Source: Fidelibacterota bacterium
GTDB lineage: Bacteria > Fidelibacterota > Marinisomatia > SCGC-AAA003-L08 > TS1B11
NCBI GenBank assembly: GCA_022564085.1
Contig: JADFMC010000101.1
Span: 1-7,447 of the forward strand
Length of the DNA stretch: 7,447 nt
Direction of reading: 5' to 3'
Of the stretch, positions 1 through 6,095 are shown piece after piece (within the stretch, counting starts at the first letter, position 1; every line of letters begins with the position of its first letter). The position numbers and the translations under genes are program-made. A model generated the notes under the pieces. It was not told the DNA's origin. It saw nothing but the letters and a program-made list of their open reading frames with translations, and made no database searches.

Positions 1-456
1 GAAGTTGCCGCTGAGGGCGTTTTTCAGGAACACCCCGTACTGGACGGGAATCGGCTGATCCAGCTGCTCAACCACCCCGATACAAGTATGTTTCTGTTCG
101 TCCGCAAAAATGACGAATACTACGAGAACATCGGGAAATATAACCAGTTCTTCTCGGGTTGGGACGACTCAGATCCCTTTGATCCCAGAATCGATGATAC
201 TAAGTCCGGCCTGATCGCCCGGTCGGACAACCGCGATGGCTATCTGGGGCGGCGGGAGCGCTCCAACGAATTGCTCAGCACCGCCGGCTACGCCACTTCG
301 GCCTTGATGTTCAATCACGTGCTGAGCGCGGTGGACGCCATTTTCTCCACTGCCCGGTGGAACCGCCAGCGGGGCCTGGAGTTGCGTGGCAGCCTGCGGT
401 TCGACCCTGATCAGAGTCTCGGCGTGGGCGGGGTTACCTTTAGCGTGATGTGGTAG
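1..456 (+). CDS. C-terminal part of an uncharacterised envelope-type protein (DUF5683-like?), 5' truncated
   Basis: The frame is open from base 1 to a TAG at 454-456, giving 151 visible residues, so the gene begins upstream of the window. I do not recognise a named function. The visible part has a short tyrosine/tryptophan-rich motif (NDEYYENIGKYNQFFSGWDD, about residues 37-56), a polar stretch, a moderately hydrophobic helix (ALMFNHVLSAVDAIFSTARWN) and a tail that looks like two or three amphipathic strands ending in an aromatic residue (VTFSVMW). The combination of an IGKY/GW motif with an NHxxSAxDA helix recalls DUF5683-like hypothetical proteins of the Bacteroidetes/Ignavibacteria group. 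That resemblance is from memory and unverified. An aromatic C-terminal residue after strand-like sequence would suit an outer-membrane or periplasmic location (inference). It lies directly before bamD and is probably co-transcribed with it. Confidence 0.6.
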   Translation, partial: EVAAEGVFQEHPVLDGNRLIQLLNHPDTSMFLFVRKNDEYYENIGKYNQFFSGWDDSDPFDPRIDDTKSGLIARSDNRDGYLGRRERSNELLSTAGYATSALMFNHVLSAVDAIFSTARWNRQRGLELRGSLRFDPDQSLGVGGVTFSVMW

Positions 457-482
457 GCCGCGCCCGGCTCGCATCCATTCCC

Positions 483-1271
483 ATGCCAAGGTCTTCATAT
501 GCCACACTTCTGCTGGGCGCCACCCTGGTGGCGTTAAGTTGCGCCGGACGTGGGGATACCGAACGGGACGAGCCGTCCCAATACTTTGATAAAGGGCTGG
601 CGCTTTTTGAGCGCGAAAAGTGGTCCCGGGCGGCTGAAAAGTTCAATTGGGTAGTGCTTAATAATCCCGCCGGCAATCTGGCCGTGGAGGCGCAGTACTA
701 CTATGCCGAATCCATCTACCAGCAGGAGCTGTATGTGGAGGCGCAATTGGAATTCGAACGGTTGCTGCGCCGCTGGGCCGGTACCGAGCACGTAGTCCAG
801 GCCCGCTATCGCATTGCCCAGTGCCTGGTGGCCCAGTCGCCCCCCTACCAGCGGGACCAGAGCGCCACCCTGGACGCAATTGACGAGCTCCAGTCATTCA
901 TCGATGATTTTCCCGATACTGAAGACCGCCTGGAGGCGGAAGAACTTATATTGGAGCTGCGGCTGAAGTTGGCTCACAAACATTACGAATCGGGGCGGCT
1001 ATACCTGAAATGGGGCCGCCTGGCCAGTGCCCGGCTCTATTTCGAAAAGGTGCTGGCCAGCTATTATGATACTCCCTATGCCGATCAGGCGCGGGTGGGT
1101 ATTATCATCTCCCATATCCTGGCGGAAGACCTGGATGGGGCGGTGGCCTACCACACTGCTGAAAAGGATAAATTTCGGGACCACGCCGTGTGGGAGCAAG
1201 CCGGCAGTTATATCCGACGGGCCCGGGAAGAAAAATTTGATCTGGCGCTTTTCATGCGGTTGTATGAATGA
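483..1271 (+). CDS. bamD: Outer membrane assembly lipoprotein BamD (TPR-like)
   Basis: BamD is a lipoprotein of the BAM complex. It sits on the periplasmic face of the outer membrane and helps BamA fold and insert beta-barrel proteins. From the ATG at 483 the product is 262 residues, close to the family norm. A short signal peptide (residues 1-19, core LLLGATLVALS) precedes Cys20, the expected lipidation site, although the lipobox ALSC has Ala instead of Leu at -3. The rest is helical TPR-type sequence with repeated Y/A/F spacing (QYFDKGLALFEREKWSRAA at 33-51, YYYAESIYQQELYVEAQLEF at 72-91). The segment SPPYQRDQSAT (119-129) followed by FIDDFPDT (139-146) is very typical of BamD. An in-frame GTG at 450 would add 11 residues and overlap the previous stop. 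I prefer the ATG because it gives a compact signal peptide, but neither start has a Shine-Dalgarno sequence. The 3' end overlaps nadD by 4 bases. Confidence 0.88.
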   Translation: MPRSSYATLLLGATLVALSCAGRGDTERDEPSQYFDKGLALFEREKWSRAAEKFNWVVLNNPAGNLAVEAQYYYAESIYQQELYVEAQLEFERLLRRWAGTEHVVQARYRIAQCLVAQSPPYQRDQSATLDAIDELQSFIDDFPDTEDRLEAEELILELRLKLAHKHYESGRLYLKWGRLASARLYFEKVLASYYDTPYADQARVGIIISHILAEDLDGAVAYHTAEKDKFRDHAVWEQAGSYIRRAREEKFDLALFMRLYE

Positions 1272-1837
1272 CTCGGGTGGGCGTTTTCGGCGGCAGTTTT
1301 GACCCCCCGCATCGGGCCCACTACGAAATTGCAACCCTGGCCATCCGACAGATTCCGCTGGACAAACTGTACCTGGTGCCGGCCTTCCACGCTCTGCTCA
1401 GCGAGCAGTTACCTCTGACCAGCGCTGACCATCGCTTGGCCATGGTGCGGCTGCTGGCGCAACAATTACCGGGCAGTTCCGTTTTGACTTATGAGCTGGA
1501 GAAAAAGCGGCCCGTCCCCACTATCGAGACTATGGAATATTTGCGCGACCTGGAAGGCGGGGCGCAGTATTATCTGCTGATCGGCGGCGACCAGGCGGCC
1601 CGTTTCACCCGCTGGAAGCAGTGGGAGCGCCTGGCGGAGTTGGCGCAGGTGATCTGTTTTCACCGGCCGGGATCAGTGCCTGACGAGCGATTGCGCACCC
1701 GGGCCACTTTCATAGACTACAGCAGTGACCTCACATCCACCGCAGTGCGTGAAAGTATCCGCAGCGATGGGCTGGATGACGGTGTGCTATCATCTGCGGT
1801 GGCCGAATATATCGACCGGGTGGGGCTTTACAAATGA
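1268..1837 (+). CDS. nadD: Nicotinate-mononucleotide adenylyltransferase NadD
   Basis: NadD transfers AMP from ATP to nicotinate mononucleotide to form deamido-NAD, the penultimate cytoplasmic step of NAD synthesis. The 189-residue product is a normal length. It shows the nucleotidyltransferase signature GGSFDPPHRAH (8-18) with the HxxH-type histidines, TIETMEYLR (85-93) corresponding to the family's Y-T-x-D-T-L segment, LIGGDQAARFTRWKQWERL (104-122) corresponding to the GAD...W..W.L motif, and the C-terminal LTSTAVR (155-161) in place of the usual ISSTxIR. It ends with the familiar YIDRVGLY. One departure is that the usual PPHK segment after the second strand (VPxxxPPHK) is replaced by VPAFHALLSEQ (37-47). 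The ATG lies in an ATGA overlap with the bamD stop, implying translational coupling; no Shine-Dalgarno is visible. Confidence 0.93.
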   Translation: MTRVGVFGGSFDPPHRAHYEIATLAIRQIPLDKLYLVPAFHALLSEQLPLTSADHRLAMVRLLAQQLPGSSVLTYELEKKRPVPTIETMEYLRDLEGGAQYYLLIGGDQAARFTRWKQWERLAELAQVICFHRPGSVPDERLRTRATFIDYSSDLTSTAVRESIRSDGLDDGVLSSAVAEYIDRVGLYK

Positions 1838-2778
1838 TCCTGTCGGTCGTCCTGCTGCTAGCCGGCATGCTATTGATCTACCTGGGCGCCGAGGGATTGG
1901 TCTGGGGCGGTAGCCAGATGGCGCTAAAGTTGCGCATCGCTCCCATCGTGATCGGCCTGAGCGTAGTGGCTTTCGGCACCAGTCTGCCAGAGTTTACCGT
2001 CAGCCTGTATTCTGTCCTGAACGGGGTAAATGACATCGCCCTGGGGAATATTATTGGATCCAATATTGCCAACGTGTCTCTGATCCTGGCGTCCAGCGCG
2101 GTGATCTTCCCGGTGGCGGTATCATATCTGAAGGTGCGGCAGGATATTTTGCTGGTGATCGGGATAACCATATTGTTCATCGCCCTGGGTTTAGATGGAC
2201 GGTTGAGCCGCCTGGATGGTGGCGTCTTGGTCATCGGCATCTGCCTTTACCTGTATCGACTGGCTATAAGCCCTACCATCACCGGAGAGGTCAGCCCGAC
2301 TCAGCACCCCGGCGGCCCGGCCAGATTCATCGCAGCTATTCTATCGGGATTAGGTGCGCTGGTCATGGGCACCTTTTTATTCACCGATTCAGCCGTGGCT
2401 ATAGCCCGATATTACCACGTTAGCGATCTGGTGATCGGAGCGACCATCGTGGCGCTGGGAACTTCCCTGCCGGAGCTCGCTACCTCACTGGTGGCGGCCT
2501 TCCGAAAGCAGTCGGAGATTGTGCTGGGTAATATTCTCGGATCTAATGTTTTCAACCTGATGGCCGTGATGGGGATCATTCCCCTGGTCCAACCGATCGA
2601 TGTACCGTCGAACGCCCTCTATATACAAATGCCGCTGATGCTGGGGTTGACTGTAGTCCTGCTGCCGATGATAAAATACCAACAGGGGGTCAAACGATAT
2701 TCGGGCCTGGTGCTGTTGGCGGTTTATGCCGCCTTCACCATTTACATGTTCAACCTTGATGGTTTGGGAGTAAACTGA
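1834..2778 (+). CDS. Calcium/sodium antiporter, CaCA family (YrbG-like)
   Basis: This is an integral inner-membrane cation exchanger of the Ca2+/cation antiporter superfamily, which swaps Na+ or H+ for Ca2+. The 314-residue protein is hydrophobic throughout, with about ten predicted membrane segments. It carries the two inverted alpha-repeats that define the family: alpha-1 with FGTSLPEFTVSL (47-58) and ALGNIIGSNIANV (69-81), and alpha-2 with LGTSLPELATSL (208-219) and VLGNILGSNVFNL (230-242). The ion-coordinating acidic residues are expected to be Glu53 and Glu214, with the GSN asparagines nearby. No large cytosolic regulatory loop is present, as in prokaryotic YrbG/MJ0091-type members. Actual ion specificity cannot be read from the sequence. 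The ATG overlaps the nadD stop by 4 bases (ATGA), so it belongs to the bamD-nadD unit. The N-terminus enters a membrane helix almost at once, which supports this start. Confidence 0.9.
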   Translation: MILSVVLLLAGMLLIYLGAEGLVWGGSQMALKLRIAPIVIGLSVVAFGTSLPEFTVSLYSVLNGVNDIALGNIIGSNIANVSLILASSAVIFPVAVSYLKVRQDILLVIGITILFIALGLDGRLSRLDGGVLVIGICLYLYRLAISPTITGEVSPTQHPGGPARFIAAILSGLGALVMGTFLFTDSAVAIARYYHVSDLVIGATIVALGTSLPELATSLVAAFRKQSEIVLGNILGSNVFNLMAVMGIIPLVQPIDVPSNALYIQMPLMLGLTVVLLPMIKYQQGVKRYSGLVLLAVYAAFTIYMFNLDGLGVN

Positions 2779-2814
2779 AGCACCGGAGTAACCGGACGCT
2801 TGTAAATTCGCCCC

Positions 2815-3468
2815 ATGATCGAGCTGCGAAATGTTTCCCTGACTTACCAGCGCGGCCCGGGCGTATTTGATATTAATTTCAAAATTAACGCCGGGGAGCT
2901 GGCTTTTCTGGTGGGACCGTCCGGGGCGGGCAAGTCCACCGTGCTTAAGCTGATGTACGCAGAACTGGTGCCCCAGGAGGGGGAAGTTGAAATTAACGGC
3001 TACATCACCAGCCGCATCCGCCGTAACCGTATTCCCGGACTGCGGCGCACCTTAGGATTGGTATTCCAGGACTTTCGTCTGCTGCCCGACCGGAATGCGT
3101 ACGATAATGTGGCATTGCCCCTCCATATTATGGGACTGCCCCACCGGGAGATCCGTGAGCGCACTTACTCGGCCTTGGGCGACGTGGGACTGTCGGAACG
3201 GGTGCACCATTATCCCCGGGAACTGAGCGGCGGCGAGCAACAGCGGGTGGCTATTGCCCGGGCGGTGGTGAAAAACCCCGACATCATCCTGGCCGATGAA
3301 CCCACCGGAAACTTGGATGCCGCCACAGCCCTGGAGACCCTGGACCTGTTGACCTATCTGGCGGAGGACCAGGGCTGCACTGTTGTAGTGGCGACCCACG
3401 ACTACACCCTGATGACCAAGAAACGGGGCCGGCTGATCGAAATCAGCGAAGGCAGGCTGCTGGATTGA
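2815..3468 (+). CDS. ftsE: Cell-division ABC-type ATPase FtsE
   Basis: FtsE is the cytoplasmic ATPase that partners membrane protein FtsX. In studied bacteria the pair works at the divisome to switch on peptidoglycan hydrolases rather than to transport a substrate. The 217-residue product has all ABC motifs in order: Walker A GPSGAGKS (34-41), Q-loop in VFQDF (83-87), signature LSGGEQQR (137-144), Walker B IILADE (157-162) followed by PTGNLD, and the switch histidine in ATHD (His195). The basic segment RIRRNRIPGLRR (67-78) before the Q-loop and the order LVFQDFRLLPDRNAYDNVALPL are typical of FtsE and distinguish it from LolD-type ATPases, as does the adjacent ftsX. The gene starts 36 bases after the antiporter gene, with no visible Shine-Dalgarno, and overlaps ftsX by 4 bases. 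Confidence 0.94.
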   Translation: MIELRNVSLTYQRGPGVFDINFKINAGELAFLVGPSGAGKSTVLKLMYAELVPQEGEVEINGYITSRIRRNRIPGLRRTLGLVFQDFRLLPDRNAYDNVALPLHIMGLPHREIRERTYSALGDVGLSERVHHYPRELSGGEQQRVAIARAVVKNPDIILADEPTGNLDAATALETLDLLTYLAEDQGCTVVVATHDYTLMTKKRGRLIEISEGRLLD

Positions 3469-4355
3469 TCAATAAGGTTTTATTCTTGCTCAGTGAGGGT
3501 TTACGCTCCCTGTGGCGAGCCCGGCTCCCGGCGCTGGGATCGATGCTTACCATCACCCTGACGATCATGCTTTTCGGCGGCGCCTACGTACTGTTCGGTA
3601 ATTTCGACCGGGCCACCCGCCGCCTCCAGAGCCAGTACCGGATAGACGTGTTCTTCGATCCATTGTTGAACAACGCGGATGCCTTCGTGCACTATCAGAA
3701 GTTGAAGGATATCGACGGTATTGCCAGCACCGAGTTCATCAGTAAGGAGCGGGCCGCCGCCATTTTTGAGCGGGAATTCGGTGAGGATGTCGTTAGTGTG
3801 TTGGGTACCAATCCCTTGCCGGCCGGGGCCATCATCCACGTGGCCCGCGGCTACCGGACCGCCCGCCGCATCAATCGGATTGCGGATAATATCGCCGCAA
3901 TTTCAAACGTGACGGATGTGGCTTACCGGGGGGAGCTGGTACGCATCCTGGAGCGTTACTTGCGGTTTGCGGTCTACGGGGGGCTGGTTATGGGCCTGCT
4001 GACCTTGTTAGGAGCCATCTTCCTGGTTTCCAATACCATCCGGTTGTCGATCTATGCTAAACGGGAGACCATTGAGACGTTGTCACTATTGGGCGCTTCC
4101 CCGGCTTTTATACGATTGCCCTTCCTGGTTGAGGGGCTGCTGCAAGGCCTGCTGGGCAGTGCCCTGGCCGTGGGAGCGATCCTGGCGCTGATTGATGTGA
4201 TGAACTATGTCCTGGAGCAGTTTGTATTGTACCGGCTGATCCGGCCGCCACAGATGGCCTTGGCGCTGATTATTTTCGGGGTGTTGTTGGGGATCGTCGG
4301 CTCTGCCCGCAGCATCGGCAAGTTCATCAATTTGCGGCTGCTGGAAAACCGCTAG
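3465..4355 (+). CDS. ftsX: Cell-division ABC permease-like protein FtsX
   Basis: FtsX is the membrane subunit that pairs with FtsE. Its extracytoplasmic loop recruits and activates cell-wall hydrolases or their activators at the septum. The 296-residue product has the expected four-helix plan: TM1 about 25-45, a large extracytoplasmic domain about 50-165, then TM2 about 168-190, TM3 about 218-245 and TM4 about 262-280. Family marks include GTNPLPAG (114-121, usually NPLPAS), SNTIRLSIYAKRETIE (189-204) and LLGASPAFIRLPFLVEG (208-224), the coupling-helix region that contacts FtsE. The start is a TTG embedded in a TTGA overlap with the ftsE stop. It is the only start that preserves the usual short N-terminal cytoplasmic helix (LLSEGLRSLWRAR), so coupling to ftsE translation is likely. 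No envC-like gene or other hydrolase gene follows; the next gene is hrcA. Confidence 0.92.
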   Translation: MINKVLFLLSEGLRSLWRARLPALGSMLTITLTIMLFGGAYVLFGNFDRATRRLQSQYRIDVFFDPLLNNADAFVHYQKLKDIDGIASTEFISKERAAAIFEREFGEDVVSVLGTNPLPAGAIIHVARGYRTARRINRIADNIAAISNVTDVAYRGELVRILERYLRFAVYGGLVMGLLTLLGAIFLVSNTIRLSIYAKRETIETLSLLGASPAFIRLPFLVEGLLQGLLGSALAVGAILALIDVMNYVLEQFVLYRLIRPPQMALALIIFGVLLGIVGSARSIGKFINLRLLENR

Positions 4356-4417
4356 TGCCGCTGATGGCCACGACTTGATTGTTCCCGGTGTAGAACCTTA
4401 ATTTCGACTCGATTGAT

Positions 4418-5440
4418 ATGAACGAGAGTTTCACAGAGCGGGAAAGGAAAGTGCTGTCGGCGACGATAGAGGACTTTATCCGTACCGCCACGCCGGTGGC
4501 TTCGAATCGCATAGCAGGCACTTTTGATAAACCGCTGAGTCCAGCCACCGTTCGCAATACCATGGCCTTGCTGGAGCGCGGCGGTTTTCTCACCCATCCC
4601 TATACCTCCGCCGGCAAAGTGCCCACGGACAAGGGCTACCGGACCTATGTCAACCAGCTGATGCCCGTTGTTGATTTGAACTTAGTCCTGCAGTCCAGGA
4701 TCAAACAGGAATTGGAAGAGATCTCGGGCAATGTGGCTGATTACATGCAAGTGGTGGCCCATATCATCTCGCAACTTTCGCACGGTGTGGGAATCTGTAT
4801 GTCACCGGTTAATTTAAAGGCCCTATTGACCGGGATCCGGCTGGTGCCCATCAGTGAGTACCGGGTACTTTTTGTCATGGAGTTTGACAGCCATAGTATG
4901 AAGACCGTGGTGGTGGAATTAAAGCGGAACCTGGACAGCCGTTTGCTGGTGACGGTGGAAGAGATTCTTCGCGAGCGGTTGTGCGGTGTCTCCCTGGAAG
5001 AAATCGAAGAGAGCATCGTGCCCCGCCTATATGGCACTCTGGCCGATGACCTGGGGATAGTCTCCTTGATCCTGGAACATTCCGAGGAGCTGTTTACGCT
5101 GCCGCTGAAAAGCGAGCTCTACGTCTACGGCCTGCAACGGGTGTTGCTCAGCCCTGAATTCGGTGACCAGGAGATCGTAACTACATTGGCTGGCCTGGTG
5201 GAAGACGAAGACCGCCTGCGGAAATTGGCTTGGGCCGCTGGTGATGATGAAAAACCCCAGATCACTATCGGCTCGGAGCACCAGGACCGGTCGCTGGAAA
5301 CATTTACCACCATCAGCCGCAAGTTTCACCAACACGGCCGAACCGGGACCCTGGCGATCCTGGCCCCCAAGCGATTGGACTACGCCCAGTCACTGGCAGT
5401 GCTCGATTTTTTGGCTGATACGGTGTCCGAATTTTATTAG
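4418..5440 (+). CDS. hrcA: Heat-inducible transcription repressor HrcA
   Basis: HrcA represses chaperone operons by binding the CIRCE inverted repeat, and needs GroEL for activity in the species studied. The 340-residue product is full length. Residues 1-75 form the winged-helix DNA-binding domain, with the hallmark stretch SPATVRNTMALLERGGFL (41-58) and then HPYTSAGKVPTDKGYRTYV (60-78). A central GAF-like domain follows (about 105-225), then IGSE (284-287) and the C-terminal motif TGTLAILAPKRLDYAQSL (309-326), matching the family's G-x-lGiLGPkRMdY pattern. It opens a hrcA-grpE-dnaJ cluster and lies 62 bases after ftsX. No Shine-Dalgarno and no acceptable CIRCE copy is visible upstream, so the usual self-repression is not shown by this sequence. 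Confidence 0.95.
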   Translation: MNESFTERERKVLSATIEDFIRTATPVASNRIAGTFDKPLSPATVRNTMALLERGGFLTHPYTSAGKVPTDKGYRTYVNQLMPVVDLNLVLQSRIKQELEEISGNVADYMQVVAHIISQLSHGVGICMSPVNLKALLTGIRLVPISEYRVLFVMEFDSHSMKTVVVELKRNLDSRLLVTVEEILRERLCGVSLEEIEESIVPRLYGTLADDLGIVSLILEHSEELFTLPLKSELYVYGLQRVLLSPEFGDQEIVTTLAGLVEDEDRLRKLAWAAGDDEKPQITIGSEHQDRSLETFTTISRKFHQHGRTGTLAILAPKRLDYAQSLAVLDFLADTVSEFY

Positions 5441-5461
5441 TTACGGGAGATTACCAGCTAT

Positions 5462-6091
5462 ATGCCTAGTAAATCCAACCCACTCCCACCTGGGCCGGAC
5501 AGTGGCGAAGCGCTAGCGGATGCTACTGGCAAGGGGGGTCGTAAAACGGCGGCAGCGCTATCCGGCGGCCAGGAATCTGAAGATATTGGTAAAGCCGCAA
5601 GCGAGGCGGCCGCAGCCGCCACTCCCGAGGAAGACCCGGCCGCCGAGCTGGCAAAGATACTGGAGCATCAAGACCTCGGTGAGAAATACCTGCGCCTGCG
5701 AGCCGAGTTCGACAATTATATCAAGCGCACTAATCGGGAAAAAGGCGAACTATTCGAATATGGCGGCAGCAATATAGTGAGGCAGATGTTGCCCATCCTG
5801 GATGATCTGCGGCGCACCGTGGAGCATGCCCGCCAGAATGGCATACCAGAAGATGACCCGGTTTTGCAGGGGGTGGCGCTGATTCTGGAGAAATTTATAA
5901 AGAACCTGGAGACCGAGGGGGTTGTGGAAATCGTCGCGGTGGGGCAAACGTTCGACCCCGAGTTGCATGAGGCGCTGATGACCAGGAAATCGAAGGAATA
6001 TTCCAACGGTACGGTAATAGAGCAGTTCGAACCGGGCTATAGATACCGGGGCCGTGTCATCCGGCATTCCAAAGTGATAGTGAGCGAGTAG
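5462..6091 (+). CDS. grpE: Nucleotide exchange factor GrpE
   Basis: GrpE is the cytoplasmic co-chaperone that makes DnaK release ADP, and it often acts as a thermosensor. The 209-residue product has a disordered, Ala/Gly/Glu-rich N-terminal tail (about 1-60), a long coiled-coil helix with YLRLRAEFDNYIKRTNREK (76-94), the four-helix dimer region with MLPILDDLRRTVEHA (109-123), and the C-terminal beta domain with GQTFDPELHEALM (161-173) and PGYRYRGRVIRHSKVIVS (191-208). The last segment is the part that enters the DnaK nucleotide cleft. The ATG lies 21 bases after hrcA. A GGGAG at 5445-5449 lies 12 bases upstream, rather far for a Shine-Dalgarno. The next gene, dnaJ, begins after only 4 bases; dnaK, frequently placed here in other bacteria, is absent. 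Confidence 0.95.
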   Translation: MPSKSNPLPPGPDSGEALADATGKGGRKTAAALSGGQESEDIGKAASEAAAAATPEEDPAAELAKILEHQDLGEKYLRLRAEFDNYIKRTNREKGELFEYGGSNIVRQMLPILDDLRRTVEHARQNGIPEDDPVLQGVALILEKFIKNLETEGVVEIVAVGQTFDPELHEALMTRKSKEYSNGTVIEQFEPGYRYRGRVIRHSKVIVSE

Positions 6092-6095
6092 CCGC

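Noticed and set aside
1878..2240. Minus-strand open frame of 120 codons opposite the antiporter gene.
   Set aside because: Antisense to strongly conserved alpha-repeat coding sequence; no motif or start context supports it.
2783..2795. CCGG-AGTAA-CCGG between the antiporter and ftsE as a terminator stem.
   Set aside because: Only a 4-bp stem and no T-run; too weak to be a terminator.
2801..2806. Possible -10 box (TGTAAA) 8 bases before the ftsE ATG, which would give a leaderless transcript.
   Set aside because: No -35-like hexamer at a suitable spacing; a single 4 of 6 match is not enough.
4375..4403. Possible sigma-70-type promoter before hrcA (TTGATT, 17-base spacer, TTAATT).
   Set aside because: The -10 matches about 3 of 6 positions; a match this weak is expected by chance and the organism's promoter consensus is unknown.
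4402..4428. Possible degenerate CIRCE element (TTTCGACTC, 9-base spacer, GAACGAGAG) over the hrcA start.
   Set aside because: Only 6 of 9 and 4 of 9 positions match the consensus, and the two halves are not complementary to each other.
5462..5641. Ala/Gly/Glu-rich N-terminus of GrpE as a possible fused domain.
   Set aside because: Disordered, variable N-terminal tails are normal in GrpE; nothing indicates a separate domain.
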